Notes under the pieces: model-generated
Databases searched by the model: none
Seen by the model: only the letters and a program-made list of their open reading frames with translations
What the model was told of the DNA's origin: nothing
Position numbers and translations under genes: made by a program
Shown here: in pieces, positions 42,921 through 54,508 of the stretch
How positions within the stretch are numbered: position 1 is the first letter of the stretch
Layout: every line of letters starts with the position of its first letter
NCBI RefSeq assembly: GCF_014775655.1
Contig: NZ_CP061274.1
Location: 2,046,001-2,110,000, forward strand
Source: Clavibacter zhangzhiyongii
Lineage (GTDB): Bacteria > Actinomycetota > Actinomycetes > Actinomycetales > Microbacteriaceae
Direction: 5' to 3'
DNA: 64,000 bases

Positions 42921-44035
42921 CCGGCGATCCTCCAGTTCCGGTCGTCGAGCCGCGCGACCAGGCGGTCGCGGGCCTCGGGCAGCACGGCGATCTCGACGAG
43001 ACCGACCTGCGCGCCCTGGGAGTGCTCGAGGCGCAGGTCCTCAATGCTGACGTCGGCGGCGCCGACGTCGGAGATCAGCGCGGCCAGCTGGCCGGGCCGG
43101 TCGTCGATCATCACGGTGATGGCGGCGAAGCGGCGGTCCTGGCCGTGCTTGCCGGGGATGCGGGCGACGCCGGCGTTGCCCGCGTGGATCCGCTCGGCCA
43201 CCCGGAGCCGGGCGCCCTGCGCGTCGACGTCGTCGAGCGCGTCGATGACCTCGTCGAGGTCGGTGCGCATGGCGCGCAGGATCGGGACGATGCGGGAGGC
43301 GTTCGCGCCGAGGATCTGCACCCACAGCGACGCGTCGCTCGACGCGATGCGCGTCGTGTCGCGGAGGCCCTGGCCGGAGAGGCCGAGCGCGGTGCCGGAT
43401 CCGTCGGTCAGCCGCGACGCCAGCAGGCTCGCGACGATCTGCGGCACGTGCGAGACGAGCGCCACCGACGCGTCGTGCTCCTCCGCGGTCATCTCGATGG
43501 GGACCGCGCCGAGGTCGAGGATCAGCTGCTCGACGGGCGCGCCGGCCGTGTAGCTGATGCCGCCGTGCCCCGCGATGACCCAGGGCCGACCGAGGAAGAG
43601 GTCCCCCGTCGCGGAGACGGGACCGCCGCGCTCGCGCCCGGCGAGCGGGTGCGACCCGAGGTAGCGGGAGAGGTCGGCGCCCATGGCGCGCAGCTCCTCG
43701 AGCGGCGCGGCCTTGACGCTCGCGACGTCGGTGACGAGCGCCTCCGGGTGCGCGTCGAGCTCGGCCGCGACGACGCGCGCCGTCACGTCCGGCGGCACGC
43801 AGACCACGACGAGCGACGGGCGGTCGGGCGCAGCGCCGGCGTCGGCGATGCGGCCCGCCCCCATGTCGGCGGCGAGGCGCAGCGTGGTGGGCGACGCGTC
43901 CGCGAGCACCACGTCGACCCCGCGCGCGCGGAGCCCGAGCGCGATGCTCGTGCCGAGGAGCCCCGTGCCGACGATGCGGACGGTCCCCTGCACGCGCGTG
44001 TCGGTCGCCTCCGGGGAGGCGGCCTGATCGCTCAC
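42917..44035 (-). CDS. tyrA: Prephenate dehydrogenase with ACT domain
   Basis: A 372-residue enzyme of tyrosine synthesis that oxidatively decarboxylates prephenate with NAD(P). The dinucleotide-binding motif [15 protein letters not shown] lies at about residue 21, and the substrate-site block [12 protein letters not shown] near residue 130. A C-terminal ACT-type domain (about 295-365, [20 protein letters not shown] cited as [10 protein letters not shown]) probably gives feedback control. Start is GTG 44035, overlapping the rluB stop. Confidence 0.92.
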   Translation of the reverse strand: MSDQAASPEATDTRVQGTVRIVGTGLLGTSIALGLRARGVDVVLADASPTTLRLAADMGAGRIADAGAAPDRPSLVVVCVPPDVTARVVAAELDAHPEALVTDVASVKAAPLEELRAMGADLSRYLGSHPLAGRERGGPVSATGDLFLGRPWVIAGHGGISYTAGAPVEQLILDLGAVPIEMTAEEHDASVALVSHVPQIVASLLASRLTDGSGTALGLSGQGLRDTTRIASSDASLWVQILGANASRIVPILRAMRTDLDEVIDALDDVDAQGARLRVAERIHAGNAGVARIPGKHGQDRRFAAITVMIDDRPGQLAALISDVGAADVSIEDLRLEHSQGAQVGLVEIAVLPEARDRLVARLDDRNWRIAG

Positions 44036-44886
44036 TCGCCGTCCTCGCGGTCGACGTCCCCCTGCGCCTCGGCGGCGGCGCCCGCGCCCTGCGGGGTCGC
44101 GGGGCCGGCCTGCGCGCGGGCCTCGCGGGAGATCGTGAGGAGCTGGCCGAGCTCGTCGGAGGTGAGGTCGCGCACGCGTCCGACCCCGAGCGATCCGAGG
44201 TGCAGCGGCCCGAACTGGCGGCGCACGAGCTCCTCGACGGGGTGGCCGACCTCGTCGAGCATGCGGCGGACGATGCGGTTGCGGCCCGAGTGCAGCGTGA
44301 TCTCCACGAGCGTCTGGTCGCCGCCGCCCGAGAGGATGCGCGCGCGATCCGCCTGGATCGGCCCGTCCTCGAGGTCGACGCCCTGCGTGAGCCGCTGGAT
44401 CGTCTGCGGGGTGACCCGACCCGTGACCTTCGCGATGTACGTCTTCAGCACCCCGAACGACGGGTGCGCGAGCACGTGCGCGAGGTCGCCGTCGTTCGTG
44501 AGGATCAGCAGTCCGCTCGTCTCCGCGTCGAGGCGGCCGACGTTGAACAGGCGCTCCTCGAACTCCTCGGTGAACTCGCGGAGGTCGGGGCGGCCGCGCT
44601 CGTCGCGCAGCGAGGAGTAGATGCCGACGGGCTTGTTGAGCATGAGGTAGCGCTTGGAGGTGTCGAGCTGCACGGCCTGGTCGTCGACCGCGACCTCGTC
44701 GACGTCGGGGTCGATGCGGCGGCCGGGCTCGGTGACGACCTCGCCGTTCACGGTGACGCGGCCCGCGGCGATCATGTCCTCGCAGACGCGGCGGCTGGCG
44801 ACGCCCGCGGCGGCCATCACCTTCTGCAGGCGGATGCCCTGCACCGGCTCGTCGGGGTTCCAGGCGTGGTCAGTGGAGGGGGTCAT
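44032..44886 (-). CDS. rluB: Large-subunit rRNA pseudouridine synthase RluB
   Basis: A 284-residue enzyme of the RsuA/RluB group. An N-terminal S4 RNA-binding domain (RLQKVMAAAGVASRR, about residues 19-65) is followed by the catalytic domain with GRLDAETSGLLILTNDG, in which the Asp is the nucleophile, and RNRIVRRML. The C-terminal 35 residues are Ala/Gly/Asp-rich. It modifies 23S rRNA. The start overlaps scpB by 17 bases. Confidence 0.92.
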   Translation of the reverse strand: MTPSTDHAWNPDEPVQGIRLQKVMAAAGVASRRVCEDMIAAGRVTVNGEVVTEPGRRIDPDVDEVAVDDQAVQLDTSKRYLMLNKPVGIYSSLRDERGRPDLREFTEEFEERLFNVGRLDAETSGLLILTNDGDLAHVLAHPSFGVLKTYIAKVTGRVTPQTIQRLTQGVDLEDGPIQADRARILSGGGDQTLVEITLHSGRNRIVRRMLDEVGHPVEELVRRQFGPLHLGSLGVGRVRDLTSDELGQLLTISREARAQAGPATPQGAGAAAEAQGDVDREDGE

Positions 44887-45499
44887 GGAAGCCTTCCGCC
44901 CCGTCGGGGAGCAACGGGGAGATCGGGGGGAGCTCGTCGAGCGAGTTGATGCCGAGCTGCGTGAGCAGGTGGTCTGTCGTACCGTAATGGATCGCGCCGG
45001 TCTCGCCGTCGGTGAAGGCCTCCGTCACGAGGCCCCGCGCGAGCAGCGTCCGCACCACCGAGTCGACGTTCACGGCGCGGATCGCGGCCACCTGGCTGCG
45101 GCTGATCGGCTGCTTGTACGCGATCACCGCGAGCGTCTCGAGGGCCGCCTGCGAGAGGCGCGTGGGGTTCTGGGTGAGCACGTGGTCGCGTACGACCACG
45201 TCGTACTCGGGCCGCACGTACACGCGCCAGCCACCGCCGACCTCGCGCAGCTCGAAGCCGCGGCGCACTCCCCCGGCCTTCCCGTCGAAGTCGTCGACGA
45301 GCCGCTGGATCGCCCGCCGCACCTCGCGCACGGGCGTCGAGGTGGCGGTCGCGAGGGTCGTGGCGGTCTGCGGCTCGTCGGCGACCATGAGCAGCGCCTC
45401 GAGCGCGCGGTCGAGGTCGATCGGCGCGTCCGTCGTGGTCGCGTCGTGGGCGGCGGCGGCAGCGGCGCCCTGCGCGGGATCCACCGGCTCAGCCGTCAT
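44870..45499 (-). CDS. scpB: Segregation and condensation protein B
   Basis: A 209-residue ScpB, a tandem winged-helix protein that with ScpA and SMC forms the bacterial condensin. Visible blocks are ALEALLMVADEPQT (about 29-42), FELREVGGGWRVY and ALETLAVIAYKQPISRSQV, plus GLVTE. It begins with ATG overlapping scpA by 11 bases, the usual coupled arrangement. The first 25 residues are an Ala-rich extension. Confidence 0.94.
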   Translation of the reverse strand: MTAEPVDPAQGAAAAAAHDATTTDAPIDLDRALEALLMVADEPQTATTLATATSTPVREVRRAIQRLVDDFDGKAGGVRRGFELREVGGGWRVYVRPEYDVVVRDHVLTQNPTRLSQAALETLAVIAYKQPISRSQVAAIRAVNVDSVVRTLLARGLVTEAFTDGETGAIHYGTTDHLLTQLGINSLDELPPISPLLPDGAEGFHDPLH

Positions 45500-46343
45500 A
45501 GCCGGCCCCCAGGCTCGCGAGCGCGTCGTCGCTCCAGCTCTCGGCGGTCCACGTGAGCGTCAGCTCGCCGAGGGCCTCCGGCTGGTCGAACTCGATGGCG
45601 GCGACGCGGTAGAGCTCGAGCACGGCGAGGAAGCGGGCGATCACGACGCCGGTGAGGCCCGCGTCCGCCACGAGCTCGCGGAACGTCACGGGCGCGCCGC
45701 TGCGCAGCCGCGCGACGACCACGGCGGCCTGCTCGCGGATGCTCACGAGCGGCGCGTGCAGGTGGTCGAGCCCGACCGTCGGGATCTCGCGCGGCGCGAG
45801 CGCGAGCAGGGCGATGGCCGCGAGGTCCGCGGGCGAGGTGGTCCACACGAGCTCGGGCACCTGCGCGCGGAAGCGCTCCTCGAGCGGCACGTCGCGGAAG
45901 GCGCGGCCCGACTCGGCGGCGAGGCGCTCCTGGAACCAGCCGGCCGCCTGCTTGAACGCGCGGTACTGCAGCAGCCGGGCGAACAGCAGGTCGCGCGCCT
46001 CGAGCAGCGCGACGTCCTCGGCGTCCACGAGCTCGCCCTGCGGCAGGAGCCCGACGAGCTTCAGGTCGAGCAGCGTCGCCGCGACCACGAGGAAGGAGCT
46101 GGCCTCGTCGAGGTCGTCCGGCCCGTCGAGGCCGCGGATGTGCGCGATGAACTCGTTCGTCACGAGGCTGAGGCTGACCTCGGTGATGTCCATCTCATGG
46201 CTGCCGATGAGCGAGAGCAGCAGATCGAACGGGCCCTCGAAGTTGCCGATGCTGACGCGGAAGGCGCGCTCCGGATCCGCGGCGGCCGCGGCGTCGGCGA
46301 GCTCGGGATCCGCCAGGGGCGTGCCCCTACGCGACGGCGCCAC
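45489..46343 (-). CDS. scpA: Segregation and condensation protein A
   Basis: A 284-residue kleisin subunit of the SMC-ScpAB complex. The N-terminal SMC-binding helix region carries VSIGNFEGPFDLLLSLI and MDITEVSL; the C-terminal winged helix contains GVVIARFLAVLELYR and AIEFDQPEALGEL. The start is a GTG overlapping the parA stop by 17 bases, so the parA-scpA-scpB cluster is tightly coupled. Confidence 0.94.
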   Translation of the reverse strand: MAPSRRGTPLADPELADAAAAADPERAFRVSIGNFEGPFDLLLSLIGSHEMDITEVSLSLVTNEFIAHIRGLDGPDDLDEASSFLVVAATLLDLKLVGLLPQGELVDAEDVALLEARDLLFARLLQYRAFKQAAGWFQERLAAESGRAFRDVPLEERFRAQVPELVWTTSPADLAAIALLALAPREIPTVGLDHLHAPLVSIREQAAVVVARLRSGAPVTFRELVADAGLTGVVIARFLAVLELYRVAAIEFDQPEALGELTLTWTAESWSDDALASLGAGYDG

Positions 46344-47211
46344 GCGCGATGAGCTCCCGCGCCACCTTGCGGTACGCGAGCGCCGCCGGGTGCTCGGGCG
46401 CGAACTGGATGATGGGCTTGCCCGCCACCGACGCGTCCGGGAACTTGACCGTGCGGCCGATCACGGTCTCGAGCACGCTGTCGTCGAACGCCTCCACCAC
46501 GCGCTGCAGCACCTCGCGGGAGTGCAGGGTGCGCGAGTCGTACATGGTCGCGAGGATTCCGTCGAGCGCGAGCCCCGGGTTCAGCCGGTCCTTGACCTTG
46601 TCGATGGTCTCCACGAGGAGCGCGACGCCGCGGAGCGCGAAGAACTCGCACTCGAGCGGGATCAGCACGCCGTGGCTCGCGGTGAGCGCGTTGACGGTGA
46701 GGAGGCCGAGCGACGGCTGGCAGTCGATGAGGATGACGTCGTAGTCGCCGCTCACCTTGCGCAGCACGCTCGCGAGGATCTGCTCGCGCGCGACCTCGTT
46801 GACGAGGTGCACCTCCGCGGCCGACAGGTCGATGTTCGCGGGGATGACGTCGAGGCCCTCGAAGCCCGTGGTCTGGATCGCCTCGCGCGGGTCCTTCACG
46901 GTGCCGAGCAGCAGGTCGTAGATGGTGACGGCGTCGTGCGTCTGCACGCCGAGGCCCGCGGAGAGCGCGCCCTGCGGGTCGAAGTCGACGGCGAGCACGC
47001 GGCGGCCGTAGCTCGCGAGCGACGCACCCAGGTTGATGGCGGTGGTCGTCTTGCCGACGCCGCCCTTCTGGTTGCAGAGGGAGATGATCTTGGCGGGCCC
47101 ATGGCCCGCGAGCGGCTCCGGATCGGCGAACTCGCGCAGCTCCCGGCCGGTGGGTCCGAGCACGGGGACGTCCATTCCCGGGAGCTCGGTCACATCTGGC
47201 TTGCGCGTCAC
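46327..47211 (-). CDS. parA: ParA/Soj-family chromosome-segregation ATPase
   Basis: A 294-residue ATPase with the deviant Walker A motif CNQKGGVGKTTTAINLG (about residue 46), Walker A' DFDPQGALS and Walker B VILIDCQPSLG. A 40-residue N-terminal extension precedes the domain. No parB follows; in actinobacteria this ParA-like protein is regularly found with scpAB and xerD and is distinct from the oriC-proximal ParA. Start is GTG 47211; an ATG further in is possible. Confidence 0.93.
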   Translation of the reverse strand: MTRKPDVTELPGMDVPVLGPTGRELREFADPEPLAGHGPAKIISLCNQKGGVGKTTTAINLGASLASYGRRVLAVDFDPQGALSAGLGVQTHDAVTIYDLLLGTVKDPREAIQTTGFEGLDVIPANIDLSAAEVHLVNEVAREQILASVLRKVSGDYDVILIDCQPSLGLLTVNALTASHGVLIPLECEFFALRGVALLVETIDKVKDRLNPGLALDGILATMYDSRTLHSREVLQRVVEAFDDSVLETVIGRTVKFPDASVAGKPIIQFAPEHPAALAYRKVARELIARGAVA

Positions 47212-47280
47212 GTGGGTCTCTCTCTGCCGCTCCTCCGGCGCGGTCCCGCCGGATCCCCCGAGTCTACCGGGGAGGGTGCG

Positions 47281-48267
47281 TCACGCCCGGCGGGCACGCG
47301 GGTGGGCGGTCGTGTAGACGTCGCGCAGCGTGTCGACGGTCACGCGCGTGTAGATCTGCGTGGTCGCGACCGACGAGTGGCCGAGCAGCTCCTGCACGAC
47401 GCGCACGTCGGCGCCGCCCGCGATGAGGTGCGTCGCGAACGAGTGCCGGAAGGTGTGCGGCGAGATCTCCTTCGCGACGCCCGCGCGCTCCGCGGCCGCC
47501 TTGATCACGAGCCAGGCGTTCTGCCGGGAGAGCGCGTGGCCGCGCAAGCCCAGGAACAGGGCGGGCGTCGCGGTGCCGCGCGCGGCGAGGATCGGGCGCA
47601 CCCGCACGAGGTAGGCGTCCACGGCACGGCGGGCGAACGAGCCGACGGGCACGATCCGCTGCTTGCCGCCCTTGCCGAGCACGCGCACGATCTCGGCCGC
47701 GGCGCCGTCGGGCCCGAGCACGTCGTCGACCGTGAGCGCGGTGATCTCGCTGACGCGCGCCCCCGTCGCGTACAGCAGCTCGAGCAGGGCCTTGTCGCGC
47801 ACCCGGAGCGGCTCGTCGCCGTCGGTGGCGTCGAGGATCCGCCCCATCGTCTCGACGGAGACGGCCTTCGGCAGACGGCTCGGCAGCTTGGGCGGCCGCG
47901 CGTCGGCGGACACGTCGACGTCGACGATCCCCTCCTCCAGCAGGAAGCGGTGGAACGAGCGCACGCTCGACAGCATCCGCGCGAGGGACGCCGCCGTGAG
48001 GCCGCCCTGCGCGGGGTCGCGGACGCGCTGCGCGAAGCCCGTGACGTGCGCGGGGGTCGCGCCGGCGGGATCCCGCACGCCCTCCTCCGCGAGGTGCGCC
48101 GCGTACCGCGCGAGGTCGCGCCGGTACGCCTCGAGGGTGTTGCGGGAGAGGCCGCGCTCCACCTCCACGTGCCGGAGCCAGCGGTCGACGGCCCGGCGGA
48201 TGGCGACGGGGACCTCGGGGGCGGCGTCGGGCGCCGCTCCCCCGGGCCCGTCGGCCGCGTCGGTCAC
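47281..48267 (-). CDS. xerD: Site-specific tyrosine recombinase XerD
   Basis: A 328-residue tyrosine recombinase that resolves chromosome dimers at dif with XerC. The N-terminal SAM-like domain (about 20-110) is followed by the catalytic domain with Arg in TGARVSE, Lys in GKGGKQR, HTFRHSFATH, GHSSVATTQ and the nucleophile Tyr in QIYTRV. The gene neighbourhood (pyrG, nudix, xerD, parA, scpAB) is the standard XerD context. GTG 48267 overlaps the stop of the NUDIX gene. Confidence 0.93.
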   Translation of the reverse strand: MTDAADGPGGAAPDAAPEVPVAIRRAVDRWLRHVEVERGLSRNTLEAYRRDLARYAAHLAEEGVRDPAGATPAHVTGFAQRVRDPAQGGLTAASLARMLSSVRSFHRFLLEEGIVDVDVSADARPPKLPSRLPKAVSVETMGRILDATDGDEPLRVRDKALLELLYATGARVSEITALTVDDVLGPDGAAAEIVRVLGKGGKQRIVPVGSFARRAVDAYLVRVRPILAARGTATPALFLGLRGHALSRQNAWLVIKAAAERAGVAKEISPHTFRHSFATHLIAGGADVRVVQELLGHSSVATTQIYTRVTVDTLRDVYTTAHPRARRA

Positions 48268-48931
48268 GAGGCGGACGCGCCCCCGCCGTCGCGGAGCTTC
48301 GGGTGCCGGAGCCACGGCGCGTCAGCGGGTCCCAGCGTCGCCCAGCCGCGCGAGCGGGCCACGTGCGCCTGCAGCACGGCGATCACGGTCGACGGGTTCT
48401 GGATCCGCCGCTCGAGCACCGCCGTGACGACCTCGTCGAGGTCGACCCAGCGCTTCTCGATGTCGGCCTCCTCGTCGGTGCGCGCGAACGCCTCCGCCGT
48501 GGGGGTGAGCCCGCGGGCGAGGTACACGCGGATCGCCTCGTCGCTGCCGCCGGGCGTCGTGAGGTACTCGGCGAGCACGCTCCACTCGGCGGCCTCGAGG
48601 TCGGCCTCCTCCGCGAGCTCGCGCTGCACGGCCGTGAGCGGCGGCTCCCCGGTGACGTCGAGGAGACCGGCCGGGATCTCCCACTCGCGCATCCGCACGG
48701 GGTGCCGGTACTGCTTGATGAGGAGCACGCGGTCCTCGTCGTCGATGGCGAGCACCGCGACGGCGCCCGTGTGGTCGACGTACTCCCGCGTGATCTCGGA
48801 GTCGCCGTACGCGAAGGTCTCGCGCCGGACGTCCCAGATCTTGCCCGCGAAGACCCTCTCGCTCGACGTGATCCCGTAGGAGACCTCGTCGTCGTGCAGC
48901 CCGTCCGCCGGGGTTCCCGCCACCGCGTCGG

Positions 48932-48935
<4 letters not shown>
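48264..48935 (-). CDS. NUDIX hydrolase, ADP-ribose pyrophosphatase type
   Basis: A 223-residue ADP-ribose pyrophosphatase-like protein. The N-terminal beta-strand domain ([10 protein letters not shown]) leads into the NUDIX domain with [17 protein letters not shown] and RELAEEADL. The position normally occupied by Gly in RE-x2-EE-x-G is Asp here. The nearby [16 protein letters not shown] is typical of ADP-ribose hydrolases. It sits between pyrG and xerD with 4-base overlaps on both sides. Confidence 0.88.
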
Positions 48936-50674
<1,739 letters not shown>

Positions 50675-50736
50675 GGGCTTCCATCCTACGTGGGAATCGG
50701 GGCCGCGCGACAGCCACGGCGCGGCGGCCGGCCGGC

Positions 50737-50796
50737 GCGGGACGACGACGACCCCGACCGCGGGCCCGCCGCACCGGCTCCCGGTCGTCGTCCCGC
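50737..50796 (-). terminator. Hairpin between recN and pyrG
   Basis: GCGGGACGACGAC (50737-50749) and GTCGTCGTCCCGC (50784-50796) are perfect 13-base arms around a GC-rich loop, starting 6 bases after the recN stop on the minus strand. It probably terminates or attenuates the upstream operon before pyrG. Confidence 0.55.
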
Positions 50797-50802
50797 GGCG
50801 GA

Positions 50803-52518
50803 TCAGCGGAGCGAGGCCGCGGTCTCCACGAGCTCGCGCGCGTGCGCCAGGCCGCTCTCGCTGTCCGGCAGGCCGGAGAGCAGGCGCGCCATCTCCTGGA
50901 TCCGCGCGTCGCCCTCGAGCTGCGTGACGCTGGACGCGGTGACCTGCCCGTCGCCGCCCTTGACGACCCGCAGGTGGTTGGTCGAGAACGCGGCGACCTG
51001 CGCGAGGTGCGTGACGACGATGACCTGCGCGCGCTCGGCGAGCCGCGCGAGGCGCCGCCCGATCTCGATGGCGGCCGCGCCGCCGACGCCCGCGTCGACC
51101 TCGTCGAAGACGAACGTGGGCACGGGGTCGTCGCCCGCCACCACGACCTCGATGGCGAGCATCACGCGCGACAGCTCGCCGCCGGACGCCCCGCGCCCGA
51201 GCGGCCGGGCCTCGGCCCCGGCGTGCGGCCGGAGCAGGATCTCCACGCGGTCGGCGCCGGACAGCGCCGGCTCCTCGCGCGGGCTGACGCGCACCTCGAG
51301 CGATGCATCGGCCATGGCGAGGGCGCCGAGCTCGGCCGTGACGGCGTCGGCCAGCCGCGCGCCGGCCTCCGCACGGACGTCCGTGACGCGCGCGGCGAGC
51401 TCGCCGACGAGCTGCTCGTCCCGCTCCACCTCGACGCGCAGCAGGTCGATCCGGTCCGTGTCGCCGTCGAGCTCCAACAGGCGGGCGCTGCCCGTGTCGA
51501 GGAACGCGAGCGCGTCCTCCACCGTGGGCCCGTGCACGCGCGTGAGCGCGGCGAGCTCCGCACGGCGGTCCTGCAGGGACTCGAGCTCGCGGGCGCCGTC
51601 GGCGTCGAGCCCGGCCAGGTAGCCGGAGAGCTGCACGGCGATCTCGGCGACCAGGATCCGCGCGCTGTCGAGCGACTCGATGACGTCGGCCAGCGCCGGG
51701 TCGTGCGCGGCCACGCGGTCGAGCCGGCGGTGCGCGGTGTCGAGCACGGAGGCGGCGTCGGCCATCTCGCCCGAGGCGTCCTCGGCCGACATCAGCTCGT
51801 GCGCGGCGGACGCGGCGGCGCGCAGGTCCTCCAGGTTGGTGAGGCGGTCGATGCGCTCGCGCAGCTCCTCGTCCTCGCCGGGCTGGGGCGCGACGGCCTC
51901 GATCGCGTCGATGGCGGTGCGCAGCTCCTCCGCCTCGCGGGTGCGCGCCTCCTGCTCCGCGACCAGCCGGTCGAGCTCCGCGCGGGCGGCCTGCCAGCGG
52001 CGGAACACCTCCTGGTACTCGCCGAGCACGGGCGCGAGGGCGGATCCGGCGAAGCGGTCGAGCGCCTGGCGCTGCGCGGTGGAGGACCGCAGCCGCATCT
52101 GGTCGGACTGGCCGTGGACGACCACGAGCTGCTCGCCGATCTCCGTGAGCAGCGCCGCGGGTGCGCCCCGGCCGCCGACGGAGGCGCGGCTGCGCCCCTC
52201 GGACGAGAGCTGCCGCGTGACGATGAGCTCGCCGCGCGTGCCGTCGCCGAACGGGTCGACGTCGCCGCCGGCGTCGCGCACGCGCTCGGGCACGGGACCG
52301 TCGGCCGCGATGATCCAGCGCCCCTCGACGACCGCCCGCTCGCTCCCCTGCCGCACGGCGCCGGAGTCGGCGCGCGCGCCGAGCAGCAGGCCGAGGGCGG
52401 TGACGACCATGGTCTTGCCCGCGCCGGTCTCGCCGGTGACGGCAGTGAAGCCCGGGCCGAGCGGCAGCGTCGCCTGGCCGATCACCCCGAGGTCGCGGAT
52501 GGTGATCTCCTCAATCAC
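50803..52518 (-). CDS. recN: DNA repair protein RecN
   Basis: A 571-residue SMC-like ATPase of double-strand break repair. Walker A is [11 protein letters not shown] (about residue 30), long helical coiled-coil arms cover about 155-370, the signature [11 protein letters not shown] lies near 440 and Walker B is [13 protein letters not shown]. Start is GTG 52518 ([11 protein letters not shown]), overlapping nadK by 8 bases. Confidence 0.94.
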   Translation of the reverse strand: MIEEITIRDLGVIGQATLPLGPGFTAVTGETGAGKTMVVTALGLLLGARADSGAVRQGSERAVVEGRWIIAADGPVPERVRDAGGDVDPFGDGTRGELIVTRQLSSEGRSRASVGGRGAPAALLTEIGEQLVVVHGQSDQMRLRSSTAQRQALDRFAGSALAPVLGEYQEVFRRWQAARAELDRLVAEQEARTREAEELRTAIDAIEAVAPQPGEDEELRERIDRLTNLEDLRAAASAAHELMSAEDASGEMADAASVLDTAHRRLDRVAAHDPALADVIESLDSARILVAEIAVQLSGYLAGLDADGARELESLQDRRAELAALTRVHGPTVEDALAFLDTGSARLLELDGDTDRIDLLRVEVERDEQLVGELAARVTDVRAEAGARLADAVTAELGALAMADASLEVRVSPREEPALSGADRVEILLRPHAGAEARPLGRGASGGELSRVMLAIEVVVAGDDPVPTFVFDEVDAGVGGAAAIEIGRRLARLAERAQVIVVTHLAQVAAFSTNHLRVVKGGDGQVTASSVTQLEGDARIQEMARLLSGLPDSESGLAHARELVETAASLR

Positions 52519-53437
52519 GGTCGACGGGGCCTCTCCAGCCGGTGACCGGCAGCTCGAACTTGTTCACCAGGCGGTCGGTGAACGGCGACTGCTTGAGGCG
52601 CGCGAGGCGCACGGGGATGGTGGAGCGCCGGGTCTCCACGCGGGCGCCGGGCGGCATGTCGCGCGTGCGGCGGCCGTCGCACCAGAGGACGCCGGATCCC
52701 GCGGTGCGGCTGAGCACCTCGACCGCGACGGTGGACTCCGGGCCGACGACGAGCGAACGGGCGAAGAGGGTGTGCGGGCTGAGCGGCACGACGAGCATCG
52801 CCTCGAGGCTCGGCCACACGATGGGGCCGCCGGCCGAGAACGCGTACGCGGTGGATCCCGTGGGCGTCGAGACGACCATGCCGTCGCAGCCGTAGGACGC
52901 GAGCGGGCGCCCGTCGATCTCGACCACCACCTCGAGCATGCGCTCGCGGCTGGCCTTCTCGACGGTCGCCTCGTTGAGGGCCCAGGTGCGGTAGACGATG
53001 TCGGGGCCGACCTTGAGCGTGACGTCCAGCGTCATGCGCTCCTCGACCGTGTAGTCGCGGTCGAGCACGCGGCGGACCGTGGCCGCGAGGTCCTCGCGCT
53101 CGCTCTCGGCGAGGAAGCCCACGTGCCCGAGGTTGACGCCGAGCAGCGGCACGGAGGTGCCGCGCACGAGCTCCGCCGAGCGGAGGATGGTGCCGTCGCC
53201 GCCGAGGACGATGACGATCTCGAGGTCGGCCGTCTGCACGTCCTCGCCGAGCACGGCCACGCCGGACATCTCCGGCGCGAAGGGCAGGATGTCGGCCTTC
53301 TCCTCGGCGGTGAGCACGATGCGGACGTCGGCCTCGGCCAGCTGCGCGCACACGCTGAGCGCCGCGTCGATGGAGTCGCGCCGCCCCGTGTGGGACACGA
53401 CCAGGATGTGCCTCGCGGGTCCAGCCACTTCGCTCAC
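52511..53437 (-). CDS. nadK: NAD kinase
   Basis: A 308-residue kinase that makes NADP from NAD. Key motifs are VLGGDGTIL (about residue 82), the substrate region with NEATVEKAS, and STPTGSTAYAFSAGGP. The GTG at 53437 is chosen because it overlaps the tlyA stop in GTGA; an ATG at 53470 would add 11 residues. The order tlyA-nadK-recN is conserved in actinobacteria. Confidence 0.94.
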   Translation of the reverse strand: MSEVAGPARHILVVSHTGRRDSIDAALSVCAQLAEADVRIVLTAEEKADILPFAPEMSGVAVLGEDVQTADLEIVIVLGGDGTILRSAELVRGTSVPLLGVNLGHVGFLAESEREDLAATVRRVLDRDYTVEERMTLDVTLKVGPDIVYRTWALNEATVEKASRERMLEVVVEIDGRPLASYGCDGMVVSTPTGSTAYAFSAGGPIVWPSLEAMLVVPLSPHTLFARSLVVGPESTVAVEVLSRTAGSGVLWCDGRRTRDMPPGARVETRRSTIPVRLARLKQSPFTDRLVNKFELPVTGWRGPVDRD

Positions 53438-54303
53438 GCTCCTGTGATCTCGTTCGACGTCGATCTCCATTGTGTCGGATTGCTCCCCGCACGACCGCTG
53501 AACCAGGCGAGGTACTCGTGGTTCCCGGCGCCGCCGACGATCGGGGAGGAGACGAGGCCGGCGGTGCCGAGCCCCAGGTCCCACGCCGACCAGAGCACGC
53601 GCATCACCGCGTCGTCGCGGAGCCCGGGGTCGTGCACGATGCCCTCGCGGATCCCCGTGCGCCCGACCTCGAACTGCGGCTTGATCAGGAGGACGATGTC
53701 GGCGCCGTCCGCGGCCGTCCGCGCGATCGCCGGCAGGACGAGCCCCAGCGAGATGAAGGAGAGGTCCCCGACGACGAGCGCGGGCGCCTCTCCCCCGAGG
53801 TCGTCGGGCGTCACCGCGGCGAGCGACTCCGGCGTGAGGTCGCGCACGTTGACGCCCTCGACCACGTCGACGCGCGGATCCTCGCGGATCAGCGGATCGA
53901 GCTGGCCGTGCCCCACGTCGAGCGCGATCACCCGCCGCGCGCCGCGCTCGAGCAGCACCTGCGTGAACCCGCCGGTGGACGCGCCCACGTCGAGCGCGAG
54001 CCGCCCGGCCACCTCGACCCCGGAGAACGCGTCGAGCGCGCCGATCAGCTTGTGGGCGCCGCGGCTCACGTACGCGTCGGTGCCCGCCACCTCGACGACG
54101 GATCCGGGCACCACGCGGAACGACGCCTTGACCACCCCGCGGCCGTCGACGGTGACGAGCCCGTCGGCGATGAGGCGCGCGGCATGCGTGCGCGAACGCG
54201 CGAGGCCGAGAGCCGGCAGGGCGGCGTCGAGCCGGAGCTCACCGCCGTCCGCGTCGGCCGTCGGCGACGTCGCGTCCCCCGATGCCGCGCCGGGGTCAGC
54301 CAC
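53434..54303 (-). CDS. tlyA: TlyA-type rRNA 2'-O-methyltransferase
   Basis: A 289-residue protein with an N-terminal S4 domain (about 22-80, RLDAALPALGLARSRTHAAR) and an FtsJ-like methyltransferase domain whose SAM motif is DVGASTGGFTQVLL. TlyA of mycobacteria methylates 16S and 23S rRNA and its loss gives capreomycin resistance. A GTG start overlaps the preceding small gene by 8 bases. The first 20 residues are an Ala/Asp-rich extension. Confidence 0.92.
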   Translation of the reverse strand: MADPGAASGDATSPTADADGGELRLDAALPALGLARSRTHAARLIADGLVTVDGRGVVKASFRVVPGSVVEVAGTDAYVSRGAHKLIGALDAFSGVEVAGRLALDVGASTGGFTQVLLERGARRVIALDVGHGQLDPLIREDPRVDVVEGVNVRDLTPESLAAVTPDDLGGEAPALVVGDLSFISLGLVLPAIARTAADGADIVLLIKPQFEVGRTGIREGIVHDPGLRDDAVMRVLWSAWDLGLGTAGLVSSPIVGGAGNHEYLAWFSGRAGSNPTQWRSTSNEITGA

Positions 54304-54499
54304 GCGGCGACGCCCCGTCGCCGCCCTCGAGGCGGGCGCGCAGCTCGTCGTGCAGCGACGCGAACGCCGCGGCCCGCTCGCCGAGCGGCTGCTCCTCGAT
54401 CACCTGCAGCCGGGAGACGAGCTCCGCGGCCACGTCGCGATCGTCGTCGGATGCGGCGCCGTCGGCACCTAGGGCGGAGCCGCCTGCCTCGTCGCTCAC
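54296..54499 (-). CDS. Small conserved acidic protein between HAD and tlyA genes
   Basis: A 67-residue acidic protein with a likely single long helix (AAELVSRLQVIEEQPLGERA, cited by its VSRLQVIEEQPL part, then FASLHDELRARLE). Small proteins of this pattern are commonly found just upstream of tlyA in actinobacteria and have no known function. The GTG start is 10 bases after the HAD gene and its stop overlaps tlyA. Confidence 0.7.
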   Translation of the reverse strand: MSDEAGGSALGADGAASDDDRDVAAELVSRLQVIEEQPLGERAAAFASLHDELRARLEGGDGASPRG

Positions 54500-54508
54500 G
54501 CCGTCACG

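Noticed and set aside
46327-47211. ParA as part of a plasmid or oriC partition system
   Set aside because: No parB or parS sites are nearby and the xerD-parA-scpA-scpB order is the ordinary chromosomal arrangement in actinobacteria.
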